Assembly: GCF_024723255.1 (NCBI RefSeq)
Contig: NZ_JANIAC010000001.1
Coordinates: forward strand, 1,317,548 to 1,381,547
Length of the DNA stretch: 64,000 bases
Direction of reading: 5' to 3'
Origin: Aestuariibaculum sp. M13
GTDB lineage: Bacteria > Bacteroidota > Bacteroidia > Flavobacteriales > Flavobacteriaceae
In this document: positions 35,023 through 44,642 of the stretch, piece by piece
Layout of the letters: each line of letters begins with the position of its first letter
Numbering within the stretch: position 1 is the first letter of the stretch
Notes under the pieces: generated by a model
What the model saw: the letters and a program-made list of their open reading frames with translations, nothing else
What the model was told of the DNA's origin: nothing
The model's database searches: none
Made by a program: the position numbers and the translations under genes

Positions 35023-36017
35023 ATTTTTTCTATAATTCTTTGAGGTGAAATACTCGCTGAAGCCTTCTCATAACCTTCTGGATATTTATTTCCGTAAATA
35101 GAAGTTGGCACTAAAGGAAATTGATTTCCATCGGCCACCAAAGCGTAATCTTCAGGTTGATTAAACGGTGCAAAACCAGCATAAGGATGCGTTACTCCCC
35201 AAATGGTAATCACTTTTACACCTTGCATAGCAGCCATGTGTGCATTACCAGAATCCATAGCCAACATGACATCTAAATTAGAAATTACAGCTAATTCTTC
35301 GTCAAATTTTAACTGTCCTGCTGTATTAATTACATTATCAAAACTTTGAGCGATACCATCAAGAATTTGTGCTTCTTCCGTTCCTCCACCAAATAAAATA
35401 ATGCGATAATCATTTGATAATTCAGCAATAACTTCCTTCATCAGCACTAAAGGATACATCTTTCCTTCATGCGCCGCAAAAGGTGCTATGCCAATCCATG
35501 TTTCAGATTTATTTTCAAAGCCATTTATAGTTAACTCACTTGGTTTTGGAAATATTGGATTACTTAAATCTACCGGATAACCTAAAGCATTAAACACGTC
35601 GGCATAACGCTGATGCGTGGTTTTTAGTTGCTGAAAAATGTCTCCCGAAACCAATTCTTTTTTCTCTGCTCGACCTTTATCAATCTGAACAACTTTGGTT
35701 CCTAAAAAGAAGATTTTTAGAATATTTGTTCGAAGCACATTGTGTAAATCGGCAACCTGAGTAACACCTAAAGCTTTTAATTCCTTAGATAATTTATGCA
35801 AGCCTAAAACACCTTTATGTTTTCCTTTTAAATCGGCAGGAAACACATTAACATTAGGAATTCCTTTAAAAAAAGGCATAAAAAAACATCTGGTTAAAAC
35901 CGTGACTTTAACCAGAGGATATTGTTTTGTAAATGCCCGAAGCACAGGCACCGTCATAGCCACATCACCCATTGCCGAAAGGCGAATAACAAGAATATGT
36001 TCAGGTGATTTTGGCAT
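35007..36017 (-). CDS. Heptosyltransferase-like glycosyltransferase (GT9)
   Basis: 336 residues with the GT9 pattern: ILVIRLSAMGDVAMTVPVLRAF at the N-terminus (shown in part as VIRLSAMGDV), IGIAPFAAH for the ADP-sugar site, and LAMDSGNAHMAAMQG near residue 275. GT9 enzymes add heptose to the LPS core; in this phylum the donor may differ. It overlaps nothing and is 21 bases from the DUF4254 gene, probably one operon. Confidence 0.85.
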   Translation of the reverse strand: MPKSPEHILVIRLSAMGDVAMTVPVLRAFTKQYPLVKVTVLTRCFFMPFFKGIPNVNVFPADLKGKHKGVLGLHKLSKELKALGVTQVADLHNVLRTNILKIFFLGTKVVQIDKGRAEKKELVSGDIFQQLKTTHQRYADVFNALGYPVDLSNPIFPKPSELTINGFENKSETWIGIAPFAAHEGKMYPLVLMKEVIAELSNDYRIILFGGGTEEAQILDGIAQSFDNVINTAGQLKFDEELAVISNLDVMLAMDSGNAHMAAMQGVKVITIWGVTHPYAGFAPFNQPEDYALVADGNQFPLVPTSIYGNKYPEGYEKASASISPQRIIEKIKAII

Positions 36018-36038
36018 GTAATTTATTTAAACAAATGA

Positions 36039-36644
36039 CTATTTCTGACCTCTTAAAACCGGGTTAAGCTCGTCGTCGTTGTACATTTTCATTTGTTTGT
36101 ACACTTTCATGTACTTATCGCCATTTTCGATATCGTTTAGCAAAGTATCAATAGCTGTACTTAAATCTACACGTTGCTCTAATAACACATCTAATTTCTT
36201 TTGGCATGCCGCTCTGTGTTCATCTGATGCATCAGTACGTGTTGCTTCTTCATTCATGTGGTAAATTTTTAAAGCTAGAATTGATAATCTATCAACACCC
36301 CAAGCAGGACTTTCTGTATTAATTGTAGCATCAGCTTTAGCTGCAACATCTTTATATGTATCTAAAAAGTAGCTATCAATGTATTCCACCATATCTGTTC
36401 TGTCCTGGTTTGAAGCATCAATCTGACGTTTTAATTTTAAAGCTGCCACTGGATCGATTTGCGGATCGCGAATAATATCTTCGTAATGCCATTGTACGGT
36501 ATCAATCCAACATTTTCTGTATAATAAATGCTCGATTAAATCGCTCTCTGGATAAGCGTTTTCGAATGGTTGATCTACTGAATCTACAACGTGGTATTTT
36601 GCAATAACCTCTTGAAATATTTTATTGGCTTTATCTGTAAACAT
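36039..36644 (-). CDS. DUF4254 protein
   Basis: 201 residues, helical and highly charged, cytoplasmic, no signal peptide. DUF4254 proteins are found in Bacteroidota next to LPS-type glycosyltransferase genes, and the GT9 gene follows here in the same direction, which suggests a role with it. No catalytic motif seen. Confidence 0.78.
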   Translation of the reverse strand: MFTDKANKIFQEVIAKYHVVDSVDQPFENAYPESDLIEHLLYRKCWIDTVQWHYEDIIRDPQIDPVAALKLKRQIDASNQDRTDMVEYIDSYFLDTYKDVAAKADATINTESPAWGVDRLSILALKIYHMNEEATRTDASDEHRAACQKKLDVLLEQRVDLSTAIDTLLNDIENGDKYMKVYKQMKMYNDDELNPVLRGQK

Positions 36645-36666
36645 GATGTATTAATATTTAGGAGCA

Positions 36667-36674
36667 CAAATATA
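36667..36674 (-). promoter_or_regulatory. -10 box of the DUF4254-GT9 operon
   Basis: Minus strand TATATTTG fits TAnnTTTG exactly, 22 bases before the ATG at 36644. No TTG at the expected distance. Confidence 0.42.
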
Positions 36675-36718
36675 AGTCTAATTAATTAACTTTATTGTTG
36701 AATTCTAAAATTGAACGC

Positions 36719-37378
36719 ATGAAAATCCACAATATCTCAACTGAAAATTCTATCCTGAATAGCTTTATTGCCGAGATGCGAGATGTAAACATTCAAAAAG
36801 ACAGCATGCGTTTCAGACGAAATATTGAACGTATTGGTGAAATTTTAGGATATGAAATGAGTAAAACCCTAAACTATTCAACTCAGGAAATTACCACTCC
36901 TTTAGGCATAAGTAAAATGAATTTAATTAAAAACAACATCGTTTTATGCTCCATCTTACGCGCCGGGGTGCCTTTGCATAATGGCTTATTAAATTATTTT
37001 GACAAGGCTGAAAATGCGTTTATTTCAGCCTATCGTCACCATAAACACAACCCTGAAAGTTTTGAAATTATTGTTGAATATTTAGCCTGTCCAAGCTTGA
37101 AAGACAAAATACTGATTCTTGCAGACCCCATGTTAGCCACCGGCCAATCGATGATAGCTACTTATGAAGCGTTAAAGCCCTTTGGCACACCAAAAGAAGT
37201 ACATTTAGTCAGTTTAATTGGCGCGCCAGAAGGTGTAGATTTAGTGAATACGCATTTTGATACCAATTGCCATTTATGGATTGCTACTATTGATGAAAAA
37301 CTCGACGAAAATAGCTATATCGTTCCCGGATTAGGTGATGCGGGCGATTTAGCGTTCGGACAAAAATTACAGCAATAA
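36719..37378 (+). CDS. upp: Uracil phosphoribosyltransferase
   Basis: About 219 residues starting at the ATG at 36719; the frame is open 8 codons further to a TTG at 36695, but the ATG matches the family. It converts uracil and PRPP to UMP (pyrimidine salvage). LCSILRAGVP (PRPP-loop region), ILADPMLATGQSM (PRPP-binding Asp residues) and IDEKLDENSYIVPGLGDAGD (uracil-binding end) are visible. The 3' end overlaps the DUF6427 gene by 12 bases, tail to tail. Confidence 0.94.
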   Translation: MKIHNISTENSILNSFIAEMRDVNIQKDSMRFRRNIERIGEILGYEMSKTLNYSTQEITTPLGISKMNLIKNNIVLCSILRAGVPLHNGLLNYFDKAENAFISAYRHHKHNPESFEIIVEYLACPSLKDKILILADPMLATGQSMIATYEALKPFGTPKEVHLVSLIGAPEGVDLVNTHFDTNCHLWIATIDEKLDENSYIVPGLGDAGDLAFGQKLQQ

Positions 37379-38290
37379 CATTATAAAGGGTACCACCACG
37401 AGAATAGATAAAAATACTTCCTTAAACCAATTTTCATCGATGGTTTCCAGGTAATTGGTAATGATAATAGCCAAAGGCGCAAAGGCAAATAAGAATTCAC
37501 TACCTGTTTTATTTGGTGCCATGGCAATCACTAACGCGGCTACCAAAAAGGCTATAATTATAATTTGAAAAGACGCGCGAAACGACTTCTTTTTACTTTT
37601 TAAATTCTTCAAATAGAACATGGAGGCCCAGATTCCAAAAGACAACAACATCGTAATTCCTACTAAATATTTCACCGAATTATATGCGGTAAAATCGGCT
37701 CCTATTTGTGGATTAATATGAAGTAAATCGAAATAATCTCCGGTAACAACTATGGATGTGCAAACCGATAATATAAACACGGTAGCTACCCCTGTATAAG
37801 GTATTATCCAATGACGCAAATCGTTATCGGAATACAATAACAAACTCACAATTATCAACACAAAAAACAGAATTGCCCAAAAATAAAATAGTGATGCAAT
37901 GGCTATCCAAAAAGCAGCATCAAATAGTTTCTTTTTAATGCTCTTTTCTGTTCGTAAGCTCATTATTCGCCTTAATCCTAATAGGAAAAAGAAATTAGCA
38001 AACAGTATATTGACATCGTCTGTAGTTTGTACAAAAGTGAGTAAAAACACACTATACAATAATACATCGTAGTTGTTTTTTTTGGTTAAATTATTCTTTG
38101 AAATAATAAAATTCACCACCAAAATTGTAATACAACACAATAAAAAAACCAATGACTGCTTGAAAATTAAAGCCACAGTCATTGGTTGATTAAACAACGG
38201 AATTCTAGCCACTGTAAAAGACAAAAGCGTAATAAAAAGTACTACGACGAAATTTATTGGCTTAGATTTACTAAAAAGACTTGCTATCAT
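37367..38290 (-). CDS. Polytopic membrane protein, DUF6427-like
   Basis: 307 residues with about 9 membrane helices and a short charged loop near residues 110-125. No enzyme motif. It resembles the flavobacterial DUF6427 family, which is found next to upp and purD in many genomes (from memory). Function unknown. Confidence 0.7.
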   Translation of the reverse strand: MIASLFSKSKPINFVVVLFITLLSFTVARIPLFNQPMTVALIFKQSLVFLLCCITILVVNFIISKNNLTKKNNYDVLLYSVFLLTFVQTTDDVNILFANFFFLLGLRRIMSLRTEKSIKKKLFDAAFWIAIASLFYFWAILFFVLIIVSLLLYSDNDLRHWIIPYTGVATVFILSVCTSIVVTGDYFDLLHINPQIGADFTAYNSVKYLVGITMLLSFGIWASMFYLKNLKSKKKSFRASFQIIIIAFLVAALVIAMAPNKTGSEFLFAFAPLAIIITNYLETIDENWFKEVFLSILVVVPFIMLLL

Positions 38291-38416
38291 TAACCGTTTT
38301 TGTATTTTTGCTACGTAAATATACTAACTATGAAACTGATATATTTATTTATTTCTCTTTTGAAATTATAAATATTGAATGTGACATGAGCCTTTAAAAA
38401 TTAATATAACACACTC

Positions 38417-38644
38417 ATGAAAGACTTTTTTTATGCGATACAGGATTTATTCGTTAATGTTCTTTTTAAACCTTTAGATGCTTTACGTGCTTTAGAACTT
38501 GAAAACTGGTTCGCAGCAAGCGCCATTTCTTGGATTTTTGTTGTTATCTGTCTAGTAGCTATCGTGTACTGGATGTTACAACTTAAAAAGTTTAACGACA
38601 ACAACGAAGAAGACAAAACTGTTTCTTCGCACTCGTTTTTATAA
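38417..38644 (+). CDS. Small membrane protein, DUF6341-like
   Basis: 75 residues. N-terminal amphipathic part (MKDFFYAIQDLFVNVLFKPL), one membrane helix (about 34-53) and an acidic tail (NNEEDKT) ending in HSFL. It is conserved in flavobacteria beside purD, unknown function. It overlaps the purD end by 6 bases, tail to tail. Confidence 0.72.
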   Translation: MKDFFYAIQDLFVNVLFKPLDALRALELENWFAASAISWIFVVICLVAIVYWMLQLKKFNDNNEEDKTVSSHSFL

Positions 38645-39910
38645 ATCGAATCCTATATCTTTACGATAATACATCTTATCAAAGTTTAGTTTATCTATAC
38701 TTTGGTAAGATTTTTTTATGGCTTCCTGGTACGTTTCTCCGTAAGAAGTAATCGCAATAACACGTCCTCCAGTGGTCACTACTTTTCCATCTTTTAACTG
38801 TGCCCCTGCATGAAAAGGAATAGAATCTTCCACAGCATCTAAACCTGTAATTTCTTTACCTTTTTCGTAAGCTTCAGGATAACCTCCAGACACCATCATA
38901 ATGGTTGTAGCTGCACGCTCATCGATTTCGATGTTAATTTCGTTAAGTGTTCCGTTAGCCATAGCCTGCAGAACCTCAACAAAGTCATTTTTAAGTCTTG
39001 GTAAAACCACCTCAGTTTCCGGATCTCCCATACGTACGTTATATTCTATTACTTTAGGGTCGTCACCTACTTTAATTAACCCGATAAATACGAAACCTAC
39101 ATAAGGTAATTTATCTTTCTTAAACCCTTCGATAGTTGGCTTAACAATACGCTCTTCAATTTTATTTAAAAACTCATCTGTAGCGAAAGGTACTGGAGAA
39201 ACAGCTCCCATACCACCCGTATTTAATCCGGTATCACCTTCTCCAATACGTTTGTAATCTTTAGCGGTTGGTAAAATTTTATAGTTTTCACCATCGGTTA
39301 ACACGAAACAGCTCAACTCAATCCCATCTAAAAACTCTTCAATCACCACTTTAGTACTCGCCTGTCCGAATTTAGCATCGACTAACATGCTTTTTAATTC
39401 CGCTTTAGCTTCGTCTAAGTCATTTAAAATAACAACGCCTTTTCCAGCAGCTAAACCATCGGCTTTAAGCACATACGGCGCATTCAAAGTTTCTAAAAAC
39501 ACATATCCTTTCTCAACAGTTTCGGCAGTAAAACTTTCGTAAGCAGCTGTTGGAATGTTATGACGGTATAAAAATTCTTTAGCGAATTCTTTACTACCTT
39601 CTAATTCAGCAGCCTCTTTTTGTGGTCCGATAACTGAAACATGCTTAATAGCATCATCATTTAAAAAGAAATCGTGAACCCCTTGTACTAAAGGATCTTC
39701 CGGCCCTACTACAACCAAATCTATCCCTTTCTCTAATACTAATTCTTTAATTGCTTCAAAATCGGTTACACCAATATTTACATTTGTCGCTACATTTGCA
39801 GTACCTGAGTTTCCAGGTGCTACATACAATTCATCACATAACGGGCTTTGAGCGATTTTCCAAGCGAAAGCATGTTCTCTTCCTCCTGAACCAAGAACTA
39901 ATATATTCAT
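38639..39910 (-). CDS. purD: Phosphoribosylamine-glycine ligase
   Basis: 423 residues. Second step of purine synthesis: ATP-dependent joining of phosphoribosylamine and glycine. ATP-grasp motifs are visible: GSGGREHAFAWK at the N-terminus, VLKADGLAAGKGV, EEFLDGIELSCFVL and NVRMGDPETEVVLPRL. Normal length. It has its own promoter candidate 87 bases upstream, at the divergent CapK-like gene. Confidence 0.96.
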   Translation of the reverse strand: MNILVLGSGGREHAFAWKIAQSPLCDELYVAPGNSGTANVATNVNIGVTDFEAIKELVLEKGIDLVVVGPEDPLVQGVHDFFLNDDAIKHVSVIGPQKEAAELEGSKEFAKEFLYRHNIPTAAYESFTAETVEKGYVFLETLNAPYVLKADGLAAGKGVVILNDLDEAKAELKSMLVDAKFGQASTKVVIEEFLDGIELSCFVLTDGENYKILPTAKDYKRIGEGDTGLNTGGMGAVSPVPFATDEFLNKIEERIVKPTIEGFKKDKLPYVGFVFIGLIKVGDDPKVIEYNVRMGDPETEVVLPRLKNDFVEVLQAMANGTLNEINIEIDERAATTIMMVSGGYPEAYEKGKEITGLDAVEDSIPFHAGAQLKDGKVVTTGGRVIAITSYGETYQEAIKKSYQSIDKLNFDKMYYRKDIGFDL

Positions 39911-39996
39911 TGTTTAGATATTTTTAGATTTCCCTTTTTGGGGATTTCAGTTTATTGTTTTTTAATGCCGAGCACTAAAACTGTTTTTTCCGTCAG

Positions 39997-40004
39997 CAAA
40001 AATA
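39997..40004 (-). promoter_or_regulatory. -10 box possibly serving purD
   Basis: Minus strand TATTTTTG fits TAnnTTTG exactly. It lies 86 bases before purD and just before the ATG of the divergent gene at 40011. No good -33 element. Confidence 0.38.
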
Positions 40005-40010
40005 AAATTA

Positions 40011-41372
40011 ATGCCTCTAATTCACGACTTTTTTTTATTTACTTTACAAAAATTATGCTTCTTGTTGAATTTATTTAACCTATCACTAAAACTAAAAGGC
40101 TTTCCAATCCAGGAAACTAACCATCTTTTACATCAGATTCAAAGCATAAGTGAGGATAAATACGCTGATTATCTAAATAAACAGAAACAGGCGATTATTG
40201 CCTACCATTTAAAACATAATCCGTTTTACAAGACTTTTGCTAAAAATGCCAATCCGAATGATTGGAACAGCATTCCAGTGATAACCAAACGGGATTTACA
40301 GCAACCCTTATCAAACAGGCTTTCTGAGGGATTTTCTAAAAAAAATTCGTTTGTAAATAAGACCTCAGGTTCTTCGGGAGATCCCTTTATTTTTGTCAAA
40401 GATAAATTTTGTCATGCTTTAACCTGGTCGGAAATTTTTGACCGCTATAGTTGGTATGACATCAACCTGAACACATCAAAACAAGCCCGATTTTATGGTA
40501 TTCCTTTAAATAAAAAAGGCTATTACAAAGAACGCATAAAAGATGTTCTAGGAAACAGACATCGATTTTCAGTTTTCGATTTAAGTGATTCTGAATTTGA
40601 AAAGTGCATCACTAAATTTAAATCCACAACATTTGAATATCTCAACGGATACACAAGTTCAATTGTTCAGTTTGCTAAGTTTCTTGAAAAGAAAAATCTC
40701 CTTTTAAAAGATATTTGCCCTACCCTGAAAGTTTGCATAGTGACTTCGGAAATGCTTTTTCAAGAAGACAGAACGCTTTTAGAAACGCAATTTGGCATAC
40801 CTGTTATCAACGAATATGGCGCTGCCGAATTAGGTGTCATTGCTTTTCAAAATTTAGATAATCAATGGATAGTAAATAGTGAAGATCTATTTATTGAAAT
40901 TTTAGATGAAAACAATCAGGTGCTCCCTTACGGACAAACAGGTCGTGTAGTTATTACCTCGCTTTACAATAAAGCGCATCCCTTCATTCGTTACGATTTA
41001 GGTGATATTGGAACCTTATCTAACCAAAGCACTTTAAAAATACCCATTCTTAAAAACTTAACCGGACGTACAAATGATCTTGTTAAACTTCCAAGCGGAA
41101 AAACAGCAGCAGGATTAACCTTTTATTACGTCACAAAAACAGTAATTGAAGATTCAGGAAATGTAAAGGAATTCATTATTGAACAAACCCAGATTAATAC
41201 GTTTAAAATTAGTTATGTTAGTAACACGCCACTTTCTGAAAAGGACAAAATGAAAATTAAGGCCGCCATTGAAATATATTTAGAATCTGGACTAGTTCTT
41301 AAATTTGAACAAAAAGAGCGATTAAATCGCGAAAAAAGCGGGAAATTGAAGCAGTTTAAGTCCTTTGTCTAG
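40011..41372 (+). CDS. CapK / phenylacetate-CoA ligase-like adenylating enzyme
   Basis: 453 residues of the AMP-binding CapK/PaaK-like group, often found in surface polysaccharide clusters. The P-loop-like NKTSGSSGDPFIF (about 116-128), EYGAAELG (core A8-like motif) and RYDLGDIG follow the family order. It probably activates a carboxylic acid for transfer to a sugar or a carrier; the substrate is unknown. It is the only plus-strand gene at the downstream end of the cluster. Its 3' end overlaps the GT2 gene by 4 bases, tail to tail. Confidence 0.78.
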   Translation: MPLIHDFFLFTLQKLCFLLNLFNLSLKLKGFPIQETNHLLHQIQSISEDKYADYLNKQKQAIIAYHLKHNPFYKTFAKNANPNDWNSIPVITKRDLQQPLSNRLSEGFSKKNSFVNKTSGSSGDPFIFVKDKFCHALTWSEIFDRYSWYDINLNTSKQARFYGIPLNKKGYYKERIKDVLGNRHRFSVFDLSDSEFEKCITKFKSTTFEYLNGYTSSIVQFAKFLEKKNLLLKDICPTLKVCIVTSEMLFQEDRTLLETQFGIPVINEYGAAELGVIAFQNLDNQWIVNSEDLFIEILDENNQVLPYGQTGRVVITSLYNKAHPFIRYDLGDIGTLSNQSTLKIPILKNLTGRTNDLVKLPSGKTAAGLTFYYVTKTVIEDSGNVKEFIIEQTQINTFKISYVSNTPLSEKDKMKIKAAIEIYLESGLVLKFEQKERLNREKSGKLKQFKSFV

Positions 41373-42121
41373 TTTTTGTATTTTAAAATGCCTCTGTACA
41401 TCCACTGAAACATGTAGTATACAGAACTTAAAACACTTAAATTTTCAACATCTCTATAAAACTGCCATTGATATTTAATTAATCTCTTTTTATTTCTGGA
41501 AAGCGAATGTTTTCGAATTCTATAAATAGCCTTGGGTTCCTGTATTCCATAGGCAAAAGGAATCTCCTTTAAATACTGAAGCCACAATCCCATATCCTGC
41601 CTTTTTTTTATTTCTGGCATTTGCTTTTTCCCCAGTACACTAATGTCTAAAAACGCTGTTAAGCAACTTATAGAATTAGACTTAAGTATATCGTAATAAT
41701 TGACCCGCTGCGGAACAATGAAATCAGAATAGATAAAGTTTAAATCTTCGTCTGATCTTTTATAAGATGAAAACACAAACGGAATTTTAGTACTTTGAAT
41801 GGTCTTGATACTGTTTTCAATAAAATCTGGAAACCAGATATCATCGGCATCCAGAAAAGTCATGTATTCCCCTTTAATTTTATTAATACCAATATTCCTT
41901 GCCTTAGAAGGACCTGCATTAAATTTTAAGGGTATTAATTTTATTCTGGTATCTTTTTTAGCAAATACTTCTACAAGAGCAACAGTGTTATCGGTGGAGC
42001 CGTCATCAATAATCATCCATTCCCAATTTTGGTAGGTTTGCTTTTGAACAGATTGAATGGTTTCAGTAATATACTTTGCCGAATTATACGAAGGTGTTAC
42101 TATAGAAACCAACCCAACCAT
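41369..42121 (-). CDS. Glycosyltransferase family 2
   Basis: 250 residues. GT-A fold: SIVTPSYNSAKYITETIQSV at the N-terminus, DDGSTDNT for nucleotide-sugar binding, DADDIWFPD for the metal-binding DxD. Inverting enzyme, cytoplasmic face of the membrane. Donor unknown. It is the last gene on the minus strand of the cluster, one base overlap with the WcaJ-like gene, so it probably adds the second sugar. Confidence 0.87.
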   Translation of the reverse strand: MVGLVSIVTPSYNSAKYITETIQSVQKQTYQNWEWMIIDDGSTDNTVALVEVFAKKDTRIKLIPLKFNAGPSKARNIGINKIKGEYMTFLDADDIWFPDFIENSIKTIQSTKIPFVFSSYKRSDEDLNFIYSDFIVPQRVNYYDILKSNSISCLTAFLDISVLGKKQMPEIKKRQDMGLWLQYLKEIPFAYGIQEPKAIYRIRKHSLSRNKKRLIKYQWQFYRDVENLSVLSSVYYMFQWMYRGILKYKN

Positions 42122-43476
42122 TAATATGCCTTTTCCTCACCTTTAACAGCGTTTAGAAACGTCTGAATCACAATTTTTAAATCAAGCAACAACGACCAGT
42201 TTTCTATATAAAAAATATCGTACTTAACGCGGTTAACAATATCTTTATCTGTTTCAATCTCTCCTCTAAAACCACTTGTTTGAGCCAATCCCGTAATACC
42301 AGGTTTCACAAAGTGGCGCACCATAAATTTATCGATTCTCTCGGCATACATATTGGTATGCTTCACCATATGTGGTCTTGGACCAACCACAGACATATCA
42401 CCGAAAAGCACATTAAAAAACTGTGGCAATTCATCTATACTCGTTTTACGAATAAATGCGCCCACTTTGGTTATTCTCATATCCCCTTTTGTGGCTTGTT
42501 GCTCATGCGCATTGTCGTTAGGTGTCATAGACCTAAACTTATAACAATCAAATTCCTTGTAATTAAATCCGTTTCTAGATTGTTTAAAGAATATTGGTCC
42601 TTTAGATTCTAAACGAATAATAATAGCTAAAATCGGTGTTAACCAAGACAATAAGAAAACAATAACACAGGACGAAAAAATAATATCGAAAGCTCGCTTT
42701 GCAAATTTATTAACAGGCTCCTGAATAGCGATATCCCTCATGGAAAGAATCGGGATATAATCGTAATATTCGTATTTAAGTTTTCTTGAATAAATATCCT
42801 TATTATCGGGTATAAATTTTAACTCTCTTAAATTATTATCGGCAAAATCAATTAGCTTATTGATTTGTTTATTTGTCAATGCTGCTACTGAAAAGTAAAT
42901 CTCATTAATATCATTTTCAATAATATAATCGAAACATTTTTTAAGTGAAAAATCATCATCTTTAACAATAAACTGTTTCTTAAACTTATAACCAAAATGA
43001 AGTTTGGTGTTAAAAATTTTAATTAATTGCCTAGACTTTTCTGTATTACCTAAAACAATAACATTTCTTAAATTTCCACCTAAAACAGCCCGATATCTGT
43101 TTAGTAAGAAAAACGTTAAAATCTTAAAAAAGGACACTAAAAGAAAAATAGTAATTAAATACTCACCCAAAGCCAGACGACTAATATTAGGCTGCTTAAA
43201 AAACCCAATATAAGCATACAACGCAAAAGCAAGTAACACAAACTGTCTTAACAACAACGCTACGATTTGAAACAGTCTTGTATGCCTTTGCACCTCATAA
43301 AAATGATTATAAAAGGCGATGGCTTCCCAAAAAAGCACCAGATACAATAGAAAAAAATAAACATGGTTAAAGTTTATTTCAAACAAAAAAATGGTTCCTA
43401 CCATAAGCCCAATATCAATACAACGTGATATGGGATTAATAAATTTAGAAAATCGTCCTTTTTGGTTTGTACTCAA
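42121..43476 (-). CDS. Initiating polyprenyl-phosphate hexose-1-phosphate transferase (WcaJ type)
   Basis: 451 residues: four or five N-terminal membrane helices (1-130), a Rossmann-like CoA-binding domain (about 135-240), then the catalytic bacterial sugar transferase domain starting KRAFDIIFSS. Within it lie GPIFFKQSRNGF, CYKFRSM and KTSIDELPQF near the end. It loads the first sugar phosphate on undecaprenyl phosphate and starts the repeat unit of the polysaccharide. It is placed in the operon after UXS and before the GT2. Confidence 0.88.
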   Translation of the reverse strand: MSTNQKGRFSKFINPISRCIDIGLMVGTIFLFEINFNHVYFFLLYLVLFWEAIAFYNHFYEVQRHTRLFQIVALLLRQFVLLAFALYAYIGFFKQPNISRLALGEYLITIFLLVSFFKILTFFLLNRYRAVLGGNLRNVIVLGNTEKSRQLIKIFNTKLHFGYKFKKQFIVKDDDFSLKKCFDYIIENDINEIYFSVAALTNKQINKLIDFADNNLRELKFIPDNKDIYSRKLKYEYYDYIPILSMRDIAIQEPVNKFAKRAFDIIFSSCVIVFLLSWLTPILAIIIRLESKGPIFFKQSRNGFNYKEFDCYKFRSMTPNDNAHEQQATKGDMRITKVGAFIRKTSIDELPQFFNVLFGDMSVVGPRPHMVKHTNMYAERIDKFMVRHFVKPGITGLAQTSGFRGEIETDKDIVNRVKYDIFYIENWSLLLDLKIVIQTFLNAVKGEEKAY

Positions 43477-43477
43477 T

Positions 43478-44464
43478 TTACTTTTTTATATGTTGTTTAA
43501 AATCTTTGTGCTCGCTTTTAAATAACTCCTCTTCAGATAAAGTTTTAAAATAATCAAACGTCCATTTCATACCCTGTTCTCGAGTTACTTTCGGCTCCCA
43601 ATGTAATAGTTTTTTAGCTAAACTTATATCTGGTTGTCGTTGTAATGGATCATCAATTGGTAGCTCTTTATAAATAACCTTCTGAGATGTATTTGTTAAT
43701 TTAATGATTTCTTCAGCAAAATCTTTAATTGAAATTTCATGAGGATTTCCAATATTAACCGGATAGGCATAGTCACTAAATAATAATCGATAAATACCTT
43801 CAACCTGATCGTCTACATAACAAAACGATCGGGTTTGCGAACCATCCCCAAAAACCGTTAAGTCTTCCCCTCTCAGAGCCTGACCCATAAAAGCAGGAAT
43901 AACGCGACCATCATTCAGTCGCATTCTTGGTCCATAAGTATTAAAAATCCGAACAATGCGAGTTTCTAATCCATGAAAACGATGATAAGCCATGGTTATA
44001 GACTCTTGGAAACGTTTCGCCTCATCATAAACACCTCTTGGCCCTATAGTATTTACATTTCCATAATAATCCTCAGATTGTGGATGCACTAACGGATCAC
44101 CGTAGACCTCAGACGTTGAGGCAATTAATATTCTTGCTTTTTTAGCTTTAGCTAAGCCCAACAAATTGTGAGTTCCTAAGGATCCCACCTTTAAGGTTTG
44201 AATAGGAATTTTAAGATAATCTATGGGACTCGCAGGAGATGCAAAATGAAGGATATAATCTAAATTCCCTTCAATTTTAATAAACTCGGTAACATCGTGT
44301 TCTATAAATTCAAATTTAGGGTCTGATTCTAAATGCTCAAGATTCTTTTTGTCTCCTGTAATGAAGTTATCCATACCAATAACATAAAAACCTTCATTAA
44401 TAAAGCGATCACATAAATGTGATCCTAAAAATCCCGCAGCACCAGTTATTAATACACGTTTCAA
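43478..44464 (-). CDS. UDP-glucuronate decarboxylase (UDP-xylose synthase) family SDR
   Basis: 328 residues. An extended [15 protein letters not shown] for NAD binding, STSEVYGDP, catalytic YDEAK and [10 protein letters not shown]. It converts UDP-glucuronate to UDP-xylose. The substrate would come from UGDH 178 bases upstream on the same strand, which makes the assignment consistent. The exact product (xylose or 4-keto arabinose) cannot be read from the sequence. Confidence 0.9.
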   Translation of the reverse strand: MKRVLITGAAGFLGSHLCDRFINEGFYVIGMDNFITGDKKNLEHLESDPKFEFIEHDVTEFIKIEGNLDYILHFASPASPIDYLKIPIQTLKVGSLGTHNLLGLAKAKKARILIASTSEVYGDPLVHPQSEDYYGNVNTIGPRGVYDEAKRFQESITMAYHRFHGLETRIVRIFNTYGPRMRLNDGRVIPAFMGQALRGEDLTVFGDGSQTRSFCYVDDQVEGIYRLLFSDYAYPVNIGNPHEISIKDFAEEIIKLTNTSQKVIYKELPIDDPLQRQPDISLAKKLLHWEPKVTREQGMKWTFDYFKTLSEEELFKSEHKDFKQHIKK

Positions 44465-44497
44465 ATGTTAGTTACTTTTGTCTTATTTTACAGCTAA

Positions 44498-44505
44498 CAA
44501 ATTTA
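44498..44505 (-). promoter_or_regulatory. -10 box upstream of UXS gene
   Basis: Minus strand TAAATTTG fits TAnnTTTG exactly, 33 bases before the ATG at 44464. It has a GTTT 19-20 bases upstream rather than TTG. It would allow UXS, WcaJ and GT2 to be made apart from the upstream genes. Confidence 0.4.
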
Positions 44506-44642
44506 AAAGAATATGTTTAATAAACTGTTTTATTTATCAAATTCCTGTTTTAGGTTTTAGGCATAAAACTTTATGTTAGAAATTTATAACAAACAGATTT
44601 AAAAAAAACGTCCCTATGATCCCCTCAAGAGAATGCTTATAT

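Noticed and set aside
42280-42612. Plus-strand frame of 110 codons antisense to the WcaJ-like gene
   Set aside because: Shadow frame with no domain pattern.
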